This document shows positions 41,453 to 49,928 of a stretch of DNA of 64,000 nt, one piece after another. The stretch lies in the NCBI GenBank assembly GCA_028284225.1, contig JANQSD010000022.1, forward strand, positions 62,001-126,000, given 5' to 3'. A program made the translations under genes and the position numbers. Below the pieces are notes generated by a model. The model did no database searches and was not told the DNA's origin. It saw only the letters and a list, made by a program, of their open reading frames with translations. This stretch comes from Arenicellales bacterium (GTDB lineage: Bacteria; Pseudomonadota; Gammaproteobacteria; Arenicellales; JAHEKD01). Every line of letters begins with the position of its first letter. The stretch's first letter is position 1.

Positions 41453-42718
41453 TTACATCAATCCAAAAAAAGGTTCGACTTCCACCATGTTGCCGGCTGC
41501 CACACCGTCGCAGTCGTCAGGCAAAACAATAAAACAGTCACCCCTGCTCATGGAGCTTAGAATTCCCGAACCTTGTTGGCCGGTTGATTCGACTTTTAAT
41601 ATATCGTCATCATAAAACAGTCGGCCGCGCTGGTATTCAGTGCGACCTGGGCGTTTCTTTAATTCTGATACACAAGGCACTAAAAAACGTTTGGGTCTGG
41701 TATCAGTTTCACCCATAAGGCGTTTTAATGCGGGCAGTACAAATTGATAAAATGTGACCATGACAGAAACGGGATTGCCTGGCAAGCCGAAGAAAATTGC
41801 ATCTTCTAATGTGCCGAACGACAGTGGTCGCCCAGGTTTCATGGCCAGTTTCCAAAAACTGACCTCTCCCAGTTGGTTTAATGTCGTGCGAACATAATCG
41901 GCTTCCCCTACAGAAGCACCGCCTGAGACAATGACAGCATCGGTATGTTGTGCCGCTTGCTTGAATGTTTTGGCCGTTAATTCAGGGTCATCGCCAATGA
42001 TTCCCAAATCCAGAATATCAACATTCAAACTGGCCAACATGGAATTCAGGGTATAGCGGTTGGAATCATAAACCTCGCCATGTTCTAACGCTTGCCCAAG
42101 CGGCTTTACCTCATCGCCGGTGGCAAAAAAAGCTATTGTGGGTTTTTTATAAACCTCAATTTGGGCTACGCCCAGGGAGGCCAGTAAGCCTATGTCGGCA
42201 GAATTCAGTCGTCGTCCGGTTTGAAGCGCTACATCACCTTGTTTAAGGCTCTCACCGGCATAACGCACATGCTGCCCTTGCTTGTGGTTGCTATCAACTT
42301 TAATCTGCTGGTGGGAAATTATCTCGGTATCTTCCTGCATGATGACTGTATCGGCACCGTCAGGCATAACGGCGCCTGTCATAATACGAACAGCCTGTCC
42401 GGGCTCGAGCCGACCTTCGTATGCATGCCCGGCAAAGGCTTTGCCGACTAAAGCAAGCTTGGTTACCGGGTTTTCAATAATGTCTTCAAAACGTACCGCA
42501 TAGCCGTCCATTGCCGAGTTGGTATGGTTCGGCACATTCACCGGTGAAAGTACATTAGAGGCCAGCACACGATTTAACGAAGCGATTAAATCAACCTGCT
42601 CGGTTATAGTTATTGGAGCAACAATCTGTTGGATACGAGCGAGTGCTTCAGCGACGGGCAAGGAGTTTGGGTCGAAATCAGATTCGCAGCTAGGATCACG
42701 TATGACAGTTTCGCTCAT
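41453..42718 (-). CDS. moeA: Molybdopterin molybdenumtransferase MoeA
   Basis: 421 residues. VNVPNHTNSAMDGYAVR, IMTGAVMPDGADTVIMQED and KKPTIAFFATGDEVKPLG are the MoeA blocks; VSGGASVGEADYV and LAMKPGRPLSFGTL, with FFGLPGNPVSVMVTFY, form the nucleotide/Mo site. It inserts molybdate into adenylated molybdopterin to make the cofactor. moaC lies 121 bases upstream on the same strand. The downstream methyltransferase starts at once after its stop. Confidence 0.92.
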   Translation of the reverse strand: MSETVIRDPSCESDFDPNSLPVAEALARIQQIVAPITITEQVDLIASLNRVLASNVLSPVNVPNHTNSAMDGYAVRFEDIIENPVTKLALVGKAFAGHAYEGRLEPGQAVRIMTGAVMPDGADTVIMQEDTEIISHQQIKVDSNHKQGQHVRYAGESLKQGDVALQTGRRLNSADIGLLASLGVAQIEVYKKPTIAFFATGDEVKPLGQALEHGEVYDSNRYTLNSMLASLNVDILDLGIIGDDPELTAKTFKQAAQHTDAVIVSGGASVGEADYVRTTLNQLGEVSFWKLAMKPGRPLSFGTLEDAIFFGLPGNPVSVMVTFYQFVLPALKRLMGETDTRPKRFLVPCVSELKKRPGRTEYQRGRLFYDDDILKVESTGQQGSGILSSMSRGDCFIVLPDDCDGVAAGNMVEVEPFFGLM

Positions 42719-42839
42719 AGGGTGAAACCTCTTGATTTTGAAATCACCCCACCTAACCTTCCCTGAAAGGAGATGAAAAATAGGACATTCACCATAATTC
42801 GATCTAAAACTCTGTTCAAAGCAGCGACTAACTCAATCA

Positions 42840-43313
42840 TTATCGTTTCCAATCTCCAGATTTCCCGCCTGATTTTTCCATCAGTTGAATGTCACTAATC
42901 ACCATGCCACGATCAACCGCTTTACACATATCGTAAATGGTTAGCAATGCCGCATTCACTGCAGTTAGGGCTTCCATTTCTACACCGGTTCGTTCAGCCG
43001 TTTTAGTAACAACTATGCATTTAACTCTAGAACCCGGCTTATCGATTTCAAAATCAACACTAACCTTGGTCAGCATAATAGGATGGCACAATGGAATGAG
43101 TTCCGAGGTTTTTTTTGCTGCCATGATGCCGGCAATTCGCGCAATACCCAACACATCCCCCTTTTTATGTTTTGCTTCAGTGATTTGGTCCAGGGTTTCA
43201 GCCCGCATACTAATTCGCCCTTCAGCCAGGGCCATGCGATGGCTAATGTCTTTTTCGCTGACATCAACCATGTGGGCTTTGCCGTCGCTATCAAAATGAG
43301 TAAGTTTAGTCAT
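42840..43313 (-). CDS. moaC: Cyclic pyranopterin monophosphate synthase MoaC
   Basis: 157 residues. It starts [20 protein letters not shown] and contains [50 protein letters not shown] and a C-terminal GGKSGDW, all MoaC features including the catalytic Lys and Asp. It converts the cyclised GTP product from MoaA into cPMP, the first stable molybdenum cofactor intermediate. No moaA, moaD or moaE is in the window. Confidence 0.93.
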   Translation of the reverse strand: MTKLTHFDSDGKAHMVDVSEKDISHRMALAEGRISMRAETLDQITEAKHKKGDVLGIARIAGIMAAKKTSELIPLCHPIMLTKVSVDFEIDKPGSRVKCIVVTKTAERTGVEMEALTAVNAALLTIYDMCKAVDRGMVISDIQLMEKSGGKSGDWKR

Positions 43314-43436
43314 GAGTTAACTATTTGTCTCTAAGACTGGTAATAATAGCTGGAAAACCTGTTAAGCGAAAACTCGTTTGTCAGTAATCAGGTGAATTGT
43401 TAATATCCATGATTTGCATAAATAGCTGCAGTCATC

Positions 43437-43643
43437 ATGGCCGATCAATCTAAATCAGTCAAACGACTTGAGAAAAAATGCCAACTTTGGGGCTGGATGC
43501 TGTTTGTTATTTCTGCACTATTTTTTATTGCTACCAGCTTACGGTCAGGTGACATACTTGGTTTTTTAGGCGGGCTGTTCTTTTTAATCGCCTGTATCGT
43601 ATTTTTAATCCCGTTTTTTAAATCGAGCCCTGAATCAAATTGA
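43437..43643 (+). CDS. Small two-helix membrane protein of unknown function
   Basis: 68 residues: a charged N-terminus (KSVKRLEKKC), a helix beginning WGWMLFVISALFFIATSL, a short RSGDILG loop and a second helix ending in a polar tail. Similar small proteins are common in gammaproteobacteria without an assigned role. Followed 35 bases on by the DUF6489-like gene. Confidence 0.6.
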   Translation: MADQSKSVKRLEKKCQLWGWMLFVISALFFIATSLRSGDILGFLGGLFFLIACIVFLIPFFKSSPESN

Positions 43644-43678
43644 TGCTATAGTGACGTTTTCTAATGTAAATAAACGAC

Positions 43679-43930
43679 ATGAAAGTCAAAATCGAAATTG
43701 ATCTTAAACCTGAAGAAGCCCGTAAATTAATGGGTTTGCCAGAAGTCGAAAAAATGCAAAAGGATTTAATGGATCAAATTAAAGATAAGATGCAAGAAGA
43801 AATTAATACCATGACAGATCCACAAGCCTTTATGGAGCGCTATTTACCTTTAGGTATGCAAGGCCTCGAGCAGTTCCAAAAAATGATGACAGAGTTTGCG
43901 TCACTTGGTACTAAAAAGAGTAAGGATTAG
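43679..43930 (+). CDS. DUF6489-like small helical protein
   Basis: 83 residues: KVKIEIDLKPEEARKLMGLPEVEKMQKDLM, then QAFMERYLPLGMQGLEQFQKMM. The short beta start followed by amphipathic helices and a C-terminal phasin-like LGMQGLEQFQK is what I recall for DUF6489. Function unknown; the phasin-like end and the PHA locus in this genome make granule association possible but unproven. It is followed 17 bases on by a methyltransferase gene. Confidence 0.6.
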   Translation: MKVKIEIDLKPEEARKLMGLPEVEKMQKDLMDQIKDKMQEEINTMTDPQAFMERYLPLGMQGLEQFQKMMTEFASLGTKKSKD

Positions 43931-43947
43931 CACAAGTTTTTGTTGTC

Positions 43948-44706
43948 GTGGATTACGATCATTCTGATATTCCCTCGGCTTATGATGCAGGTCGTGAGAT
44001 CAGTCAACATAAAAAGCATCAAGCGCTTAAATTCTTTGCTGAAAATTTACCTGTAGATGAGATCACTAATATCGTTGATCTGGGTTGTGGAACCGGGCGT
44101 TTTTCAGGAGCATTGACTGAGTATTTTGATGCCAGCGTAGTCGGCATCGACCCGTCGGAAAAGATGCTGGCCAAGGCCAGCGCCAAATACAATGGTGAAA
44201 CGATTCGCTTCGAGCAAGCCGGTGCAGAGCGTCTACCTCTTGTTGAAAATTCAGCTGACATGATTTTCATGTCGATGGTGCTTCATCATTTGCTAAATCC
44301 AAAGCAAACAGCACGTGAGTGTTATCGAATCCTGAAAAAGGATGCAACGGTTTGCATCAGAAATACATTTATAAATGAAATTTCAACTTATCCCTACCTG
44401 GACATATTTCCATCTATTCGTTCAATTATTGAATCTCAACTTATTTCACGTGAGCAATTAATAAACACACATCGATCAACGGGCTTTGAACTATTGGCTC
44501 ATCAAACTGCATGGGAGGAAATTTCACCTAGCTGGCAGGCTTTTGCCGATAAAATAGCCCTTAAAGCAGATTCCTTTGTCGCCAGACTCGATGATAAAGA
44601 ATTTCAATCCGGTTTGTTTGCACTACAAAATAAAGCTCAAGATGATGATAATGAATCTCCAGTTGGTTTGAATGTGGATTCATTTATATTTAAAAAATGT
44701 AAGTGA
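43948..44706 (+). CDS. Class I SAM-dependent methyltransferase
   Basis: 252 residues with NIVDLGCGTGRFSGALTEYF (motif I), SVVGIDPSEKML (motif II), ADMIFMSMVLHHLLNPKQTAREC and LKKDATVCIRNTFI. This is the Methyltransf_11/UbiE-type fold; substrate unknown. The start is GTG 43948, lacking a strong ribosome binding site. It may be co-transcribed with the two small genes before it. Converges with the GST gene at 44723. Confidence 0.8.
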   Translation: MDYDHSDIPSAYDAGREISQHKKHQALKFFAENLPVDEITNIVDLGCGTGRFSGALTEYFDASVVGIDPSEKMLAKASAKYNGETIRFEQAGAERLPLVENSADMIFMSMVLHHLLNPKQTARECYRILKKDATVCIRNTFINEISTYPYLDIFPSIRSIIESQLISREQLINTHRSTGFELLAHQTAWEEISPSWQAFADKIALKADSFVARLDDKEFQSGLFALQNKAQDDDNESPVGLNVDSFIFKKCK

Positions 44707-44722
44707 AAATGAGAAGTTACTC

Positions 44723-45418
44723 TCAACCACAACACGTTTCGCTAATCTTATTCGCAACGGTACAGTTTCTTCTTGAGCCTAAATAAGTGCTGTCAGACAA
44801 ATAAAATCCGATGAAGTTATCTTCGAAATCTTTAGCAACTGATTTTTCAGCTAGTCCGGTTCGCAGTAATTCGAATTGCCATTTTTTGACATTGGGATAG
44901 TCTTTAAGAAAGTCGTGGCAAGAATGCCTTTTAATTATCTCAGCTCGATGAAGCAAGGGTAGCCAGGCAATATCAACATTACTTATTGGTTGGCCCTTAA
45001 AATAAGGCTCATCACCCAATTTTTTTTCCGCCTTTGTAAATAACCGGTTCAGTTTTTCGGCTCGTTGTACCAATGTTTGTTTGTCGGGGCTTCGCTGTGC
45101 GCTACATTGAATTAGATAATGCTTGCTGGCCTGGTAACTCCAGGCCCGATCTTGCGCACGCTGCTCGGGTGTCAGATTTTGTTCTAAGGGAGGACTAATT
45201 TCATCAATGTATTCGACAATCGCATCGGATTCAAATAAAGCGTGGCCTGAATCGGTAATTAAAACAGGAACCTGGCCATTGGGGGATAAATCCAGGAACC
45301 ACTGTGGTTTATCGTTCAGACTGATGTAGTCAATTTCGTAAGGAATACTTTTGGCTTCAAGTAACGCAGTTACGCGCTGTACAAAAGGGCAGATTTTAAA
45401 ACTGATTACTTTGATCAT
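44723..45418 (-). CDS. Glutathione S-transferase, omega-like
   Basis: 231 residues. The N-terminal thioredoxin fold begins with FKICPFVQRV, a CPF active site with Cys as in omega and glutaredoxin-like GSTs; GQVPVLI and LFESDAIVEYIDE follow. The C-terminal helical domain ends in a Cys-rich tail (RRNC ... SETCCG), which is unusual. It likely reduces or conjugates thiol targets. It lies 62 bases downstream of the SigZ gene on the same strand and may be in its operon. Confidence 0.83.
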   Translation of the reverse strand: MIKVISFKICPFVQRVTALLEAKSIPYEIDYISLNDKPQWFLDLSPNGQVPVLITDSGHALFESDAIVEYIDEISPPLEQNLTPEQRAQDRAWSYQASKHYLIQCSAQRSPDKQTLVQRAEKLNRLFTKAEKKLGDEPYFKGQPISNVDIAWLPLLHRAEIIKRHSCHDFLKDYPNVKKWQFELLRTGLAEKSVAKDFEDNFIGFYLSDSTYLGSRRNCTVANKISETCCG

Positions 45419-45480
45419 TCTTTCGTCTCATGATTACTCAACCTATAAGACGAGAGTGGATTGGAAAAGACGATTAGTAT

Positions 45481-46023
45481 TTAACAATTTTTGCAGTTTT
45501 TTATTTTGGATTCGTAATCAATGACATGACCTTGCTGATCTAAGGAAAATCGGCAACAGTCTTCGAATAACTCGCGTAGTTGTTGTCTACCTTTTTGGAC
45601 ACGTGATTTTAATGTTGAATAACTCATGCCGTGTTTGGCTGCCCAGTCTTTTTGAGACACTCCATTTAAATCAATTGCTGTCAACAGCTCGCAAGTTTGT
45701 TTGGGTAGTGCCTTAATAAACGGTTCCACGCATCGAGACAATTCCTGTTCAATATTTTCCGCCTGATCATCGTGCTTAAGTTGATCGGGATTTAGCGTAT
45801 CAAATGTTCTGTTTTTACGATAAAAATCGATAACAGTATGGTTAGCAATCTGAAATAGCCATGACTTTAGACTTGATTTTGAATTTACAGAGTCAAGGTT
45901 TTTATAGGCTTTAATTAAAATATCCTGAAGTAAATCATCAACATCTGCTGGATTGGAGACTCTAGCCTGCAGAAATGCTTTTAAGCTGGTTCGATACTCT
46001 GACCAGAGTTGTTCTATATCCAT
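45481..46023 (-). CDS. sigZ: SigZ-like ECF sigma factor
   Basis: 180 residues: MDIEQLWSEYRTSLKAFLQARV and DVDDLLQDILIKAYKNLDSV form region 2, SLKSWLFQIANHTVIDFYRK region 2.4, and DWAAKHGMSYSTLKSRVQKGRQQLRELF region 4. It ends in a Cys-rich tail (NCKNC) that might sense redox or metal. ATG 46023 begins the domain; a TTG 14 codons upstream is a weaker option. No anti-sigma factor gene is adjacent, as expected for SigZ-type genes. Targets unknown; a GST gene follows. Confidence 0.8.
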   Translation of the reverse strand: MDIEQLWSEYRTSLKAFLQARVSNPADVDDLLQDILIKAYKNLDSVNSKSSLKSWLFQIANHTVIDFYRKNRTFDTLNPDQLKHDDQAENIEQELSRCVEPFIKALPKQTCELLTAIDLNGVSQKDWAAKHGMSYSTLKSRVQKGRQQLRELFEDCCRFSLDQQGHVIDYESKIKNCKNC

Positions 46024-46150
46024 TGGTAAACTGATTTTAAATTTATTTTTATAATAACCAAGCAAGCCGAGTGTGGCTAAGATTATTTTAAGACCTCGGA
46101 ATAAACTTGTACCGGACCTGATCCGGTATCCGGGAAAATCATCTTCTTAA

Positions 46151-46786
46151 CTAACTATTATTCATAGCTTCCAGATAAGGTTTTACTTCTTGCTGAACTT
46201 TTTGCACTGACTCACGTTCGCAAGCTCTTTCCCAAAATGCCTGAATGCGCGGTTTATCAGAGAAAGGTGCAATCTGCTGAGCGTAGAATAAAGCTGGAAT
46301 ACAAGCGCAATCTGCCATAGTAAACCTCTCCCCACGGTTCCAGGTTTTGTCAGAGAAATTATTTTCCATGTTGTCGTACATGATGTTTATTTTTTCGTCT
46401 GCTTCAGCAAGCACTTTGGGGTTTTGTTCGTCTTGTGGTTTGCGTAATTCAAAAAACTTGGTGCCGATAGGGTTGTTTAAATATAGGTCGTACATGCGAT
46501 CAAGAAATCTGGTTTTTCTTGCTTCTGTCGGGTCGTCCGGTATTAACTTCACCCCTTCACTAACACTATTTAAATACTCAATAATAATTGTCGATTCAGG
46601 AATCGGATGACCGTTTTCTAAAATTAATAAAGGAATTTTCCCGATTGGGTAAATTTTTCGAAAATCTGCCCTGACCTGTTCATCAAACATGTTTAATACT
46701 TCGGGTTCGAACTCGATTCCGGTTTCATGAAAGGCCAGTAAAACTTTCTGGGAATAGGTGGACAAGGGGTTGTAATACAACTTCAT
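46151..46786 (-). CDS. Glutathione S-transferase family protein
   Basis: 211 residues. KLYYNPLSTYSQKVLLAFHETGIEFEP carries a Ser in the active site loop; GKIPLLILENGHPIPESTIIIEYL is the glutathione-binding part; RGERFTMADCACIPALFYA the helical-domain signature. ATG 46786 has GAGGA about 8 bases upstream; a reading extended to 46882 would overlap the AHSA1 gene. Third gene of the ArsR-AHSA1-GST operon, ten bases after its neighbour. Confidence 0.83.
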   Translation of the reverse strand: MKLYYNPLSTYSQKVLLAFHETGIEFEPEVLNMFDEQVRADFRKIYPIGKIPLLILENGHPIPESTIIIEYLNSVSEGVKLIPDDPTEARKTRFLDRMYDLYLNNPIGTKFFELRKPQDEQNPKVLAEADEKINIMYDNMENNFSDKTWNRGERFTMADCACIPALFYAQQIAPFSDKPRIQAFWERACERESVQKVQQEVKPYLEAMNNS

Positions 46787-46796
46787 GTTGAGATCC

Positions 46797-47234
46797 TCAA
46801 GCAAAATAAGTATCCAAACCGGCCAGGCAGCCTGTCCAGCCTTGATTATGTTTATCGGCGAATTCCTGCTGACTAAATCCACGGTGAGTCAAAGTGAGCA
46901 GAGTTTGGTTGTCGCCTTTTGCGTGAAGGTCAATCGTCACTTGGGTGCGGTCTACGCCATCTTGCCATTTCCAATTAAACACTATCTTTTTGTTCGGAAT
47001 TATTTCTTCATACTGGCCACCTACGATATGGTCGGAGTTCTCTTCGGGATTGTGCATATGAATTAAATATTCACCACCAACTTTAAGATCAACTTCCGCT
47101 CTGGGTACAGTCATGATCGGGCCGGGTCCAAACCATTGTTTAATGATTTCAGGGTCGGTCCAGGCTTGATAGACCTGTTCCACGGGAGCATTAATTTCTT
47201 TATTAATGACCAGTTTAATTTGTGAGTCGTTCAC
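46797..47234 (-). CDS. SRPBCC/AHSA1 (START-like) domain protein
   Basis: 145 residues: EINAPVEQVYQAWTDPEIIKQWFGPGP starts the helix-grip fold; VGGEYLIHMH, FNWKWQDGVDRTQVTIDLHAKGDNQTLLTLTHRGF and GWTGCLAGLDTYF end it. AHSA1-type proteins bind hydrophobic ligands and commonly follow an ArsR gene, as here two bases after it. Its ligand is unknown. Confidence 0.85.
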   Translation of the reverse strand: MNDSQIKLVINKEINAPVEQVYQAWTDPEIIKQWFGPGPIMTVPRAEVDLKVGGEYLIHMHNPEENSDHIVGGQYEEIIPNKKIVFNWKWQDGVDRTQVTIDLHAKGDNQTLLTLTHRGFSQQEFADKHNQGWTGCLAGLDTYFA

Positions 47235-47236
47235 GA

Positions 47237-47581
47237 TTACTCCTTTTTGTCAGGGGTTGCTTTTTGTTCCAACAATTCTTTGAGGTTGTCCAGGCGTTCA
47301 TTCCAGAAGGACTGATAAAACTCCAGCCAGGCCAGTGCATCATCCAGCATTTTCGGTTCAACATGGCATAATCGTTTGCGGCCCTGCTTTATTCGACTGA
47401 TCAATCCCGCATTTTCCAGCACTTTCAAATGCTTGGATACGGCAGGCAGGCTCATTTTATATTCACCGGCAATCGCATTTACTGTTTGATCCTGCTCACG
47501 AATGCGCAGCAATATGTTGCGTCTGGTCGTGTCCGAAAGTGCCTGAAAAACCCTATCTAATTGTTGTTCATTCAGTGTCAT
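47237..47581 (-). CDS. ArsR-family transcriptional regulator (SdpR-like)
   Basis: 114 residues: a winged helix-turn-helix (LDRVFQALSDTTRRNILLRI, INAIAGEYKMSLPAVSKHLKVLENAGLI, KRLCHVEPKM) typical of the ArsR subgroup paired with AHSA1 genes. No thiol metal-binding motif is visible, so it probably does not sense metals. An almost perfect 30-bp palindrome directly upstream (47583-47612) is the likely operator for autoregulation of ArsR-AHSA1-GST. Confidence 0.87.
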   Translation of the reverse strand: MTLNEQQLDRVFQALSDTTRRNILLRIREQDQTVNAIAGEYKMSLPAVSKHLKVLENAGLISRIKQGRKRLCHVEPKMLDDALAWLEFYQSFWNERLDNLKELLEQKATPDKKE

Positions 47582-47582
47582 A

Positions 47583-47612
47583 TTAATATTTGACCATATG
47601 GTTAAATATTAA
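47583..47612. promoter_or_regulatory. 30-bp near-perfect palindrome, candidate ArsR operator
   Basis: The arms TTAATATTTGACCAT and ATGGTTAAATATTAA are complementary at 14 of 15 positions with no spacer. The site ends one base before the ArsR ATG on the minus strand, so repressor binding would block both transcription and translation initiation. Confidence 0.6.
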
Positions 47613-47678
47613 GTCAAATATATTACTTGCTAATCGTCATATAAATGTAATATTTTCTGCCTCTGGGAGGTTTAGATA

Positions 47679-49355
47679 TTGGACACAAGAGAGTATTTTG
47701 ATCTTGGTGCGCACTCGCGGCCGATCAACACAGCGTCACCACAAGCACAGATCTGGTTTGATCGTGGGCTGAACTGGCTTTATGGATTCAATCAAGAAGA
47801 ATCCACTTTTTGTTTTCGAAAAGCTGTCGAGGCTGATCCGAATTGTGCGATTGCGTATTGGGGCATTGCCTATGCATCCGGGCCGTTTTATAACATGCCT
47901 TGGGAAATGTTCAGTCAACACGAAGAACAAGAAATGCTCGACTATTGTCACAGTCAATTACAAAAGGCGCTGGAAAATATTGAGCAGGCTTCGCAGGCAG
48001 AGCAAGCACTGATCTATGCCTTGACTAAACGGTTTCAGTGTAATCAGCCTAAATGTATGGATACTTATCGACAATGGGATGATGATTTCGCTGCCGCAAT
48101 GCGCCAAGTTTACCGGCGGTTCCCGCAAGATGTTGATGTTGTGGCATTATTTTGTGAAGCCATGATGACACGTACTCCATGGAATATGTGGGATCTGCAC
48201 ACTGGAGAGGTGATGCAAGGTGCTGATACTTTGGAGGTCATTGATGTGCTGGACAAAGCAATGGCAATGGCTGCCGAAAAAAATCTAGATCCACATCCGG
48301 GTATTCATCATCTAAATATTCACATCTGGGAGATGTCCGGGCAGCCTGAAAGGGCAATGGTATCAGCTGATGCACTCAGAGATATCCAACCTGAGGGTGG
48401 TCACCTTCATCACATGCCCGCTCATATTTATGGTCTTTGCGGTATGTACTCTGATGCATTGGCTGTAAGTGAAAAAGCAATTATTGCTGATCGTAAATAT
48501 TTAGCTTATGCAGGCGTGATGAAATTCTACACTACCGCTATTTGCCATGATCTGCATATGAAGATGCATGCAGCCATGATGTGTGGTTTATATCAACCGG
48601 CCATCGATGCAGCCAATGAAATTACTCGTATTGTCACCAGACAAGTGCTTAGTATTGATAAACCATACATGTCTATGACATTGGAAGGCTATTACTCGAT
48701 GCGTATGCACGTATTGGTCAGATTCGGCCTTTGGCAACAGATTATTGATGAACCCATGCCGGAAGATGCCAATTTGTATCCTGTCACCACAGCTATGCAT
48801 CACTATGCTAAAGGTGTTGCACATGCGACGTTAGGTCAGATTGCTGAAGCAGAACAGCAAAAACAGGCGTTCGAATCGGCATGTGCAAACATGCCCCAAG
48901 GACGTTATTTCTTTAATAACCCGGCACTGAATATCCTTGCCGTGGCCAGGCAAATGTTAAATGGTGAGCTCGAATATCACAAAGGAAATCACGAATCAGC
49001 ATTCGAATTTCTGCGTGAAGCAGTAATGCTTGACGATAATCTTCATTACAGTGAACCCTGGCCCTGGATGCATCCTCCACGACACGCGCTAGGTGCATTA
49101 TTGATGGAGCAAGGTCAAGTTGAAGAAGCCGAGCAGGTTTATCGAGCTGACCTGGGCCTGGATGATACGGTCATCCGCGCTGCCCAGCATCCTGACAATG
49201 TCTGGAGTTTGCATGGGTTCTATGAATGCCTGAGTAACTCGGGCGAATCGACCAAGTCAGCTTTAGTCAAACAACGGCTGGATTTAGCTTTAGCTCGATC
49301 CGACGTAAAAATATCCTCTTCTTGCTGTTGCCGGGGAAAGACGTCCTGTTGCTAG
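47679..49355 (+). CDS. TPR-repeat protein with Cys-rich tail
   Basis: 558 residues of helical repeats: WFDRGLNWLYGFNQEESTFCFRKAVEADPNCAIAYWGIAYA opens a TPR array, and GGHLHHMPAHIYGLCGMYSDALAVSEKAI is mid-protein. Similar large TPR proteins exist in many bacteria without known role; no signal peptide is seen. The C-terminus is SSCCCRGKTSCC, five cysteines in twelve residues. The start is TTG 47679 with GGGAGG about 9 bases upstream. Monocistronic; no catalytic motif recognised. Confidence 0.7.
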   Translation: MDTREYFDLGAHSRPINTASPQAQIWFDRGLNWLYGFNQEESTFCFRKAVEADPNCAIAYWGIAYASGPFYNMPWEMFSQHEEQEMLDYCHSQLQKALENIEQASQAEQALIYALTKRFQCNQPKCMDTYRQWDDDFAAAMRQVYRRFPQDVDVVALFCEAMMTRTPWNMWDLHTGEVMQGADTLEVIDVLDKAMAMAAEKNLDPHPGIHHLNIHIWEMSGQPERAMVSADALRDIQPEGGHLHHMPAHIYGLCGMYSDALAVSEKAIIADRKYLAYAGVMKFYTTAICHDLHMKMHAAMMCGLYQPAIDAANEITRIVTRQVLSIDKPYMSMTLEGYYSMRMHVLVRFGLWQQIIDEPMPEDANLYPVTTAMHHYAKGVAHATLGQIAEAEQQKQAFESACANMPQGRYFFNNPALNILAVARQMLNGELEYHKGNHESAFEFLREAVMLDDNLHYSEPWPWMHPPRHALGALLMEQGQVEEAEQVYRADLGLDDTVIRAAQHPDNVWSLHGFYECLSNSGESTKSALVKQRLDLALARSDVKISSSCCCRGKTSCC

Positions 49356-49389
49356 ATATTTATTAGCACAAGTCTTTAAGCATTTTGTT

Positions 49390-49464
49390 CGTCACTCCCG
49401 TACTGAATCAAAGCCTGTGCTGAACTTGATTCAGTATTCAGCACGGGCTACGGCGGGAATCCAG
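49390..49464. repeat. Palindromic intergenic repeat
   Basis: Begins CGTCACTCCCG and ends GGCGGGAATCCAG. Inside, TACTGAATCAA pairs with TTGATTCAGTA, and AGCCTGTGCTGAA pairs with TTCAGCACGGGCT with one mismatch. It shares its end with the repeats at 58227 and 60686. Non-coding; 49356-49517 otherwise shows nothing. Confidence 0.6.
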
Positions 49465-49517
49465 AAAAGCTGTCGATTATCGACACATGAATTGACTGGA
49501 GTGACTATAATTAACTA

Positions 49518-49928
49518 ATGGAATATATCCAAATCACCGAAGCTAATGAACTGCCCGATATTTCTGAGTTTGCCCCCTTCAAGGCAGTAATAGCCATCGA
49601 AAATCAAGTCAGCGATGAACGCCAGCAGCAGATAAGTAATTGGCTGGTAACAGCAGGTGCGTTGTATGTCATGTTATGTGGTGAACACTCCGGCAGTTGG
49701 TCAGATTCAGTCCGCCAGGCCAATCTCGAACAAACTGCTATTGAAGCCATGAGGCCGGATCAATTTGTCATGATTACTGATCACGAACAGGAGCGTCTGC
49801 GTGCTGTTTTCTGGCATGCAAAAAAACATGCTAAACATACCCACGTCAAGCTCGAGCAACTTGTCGTGCTTCATGTTTCCAATGAAAACCGGGCGGTAGA
49901 TTACTTGTCGATTTTTAATAAGGCGTGA
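49518..49928 (+). CDS. Hypothetical cytosolic protein
   Basis: 136 residues, alpha/beta pattern: FKAVIAIENQVSDERQQQISNWLVTAGALYVMLCGEHSGSWSDSVRQAN then FVMITDHEQERLRAVFWHAKKHAKHTHVKLEQLVVLHV. The mix of a buried beta strand and LCGEHSGSW suggests a small Rossmann-like fold, but I cannot name a family. It converges on the MarR-GNAT gene with a 14-base overlap. Confidence 0.6.
   Translation: MEYIQITEANELPDISEFAPFKAVIAIENQVSDERQQQISNWLVTAGALYVMLCGEHSGSWSDSVRQANLEQTAIEAMRPDQFVMITDHEQERLRAVFWHAKKHAKHTHVKLEQLVVLHVSNENRAVDYLSIFNKA

Noticed and set aside
42719-42839. Missing gene between moaC and moeA
   Set aside because: The 121-base gap has no open frame with a recognisable product; moaD or moaE are not there.
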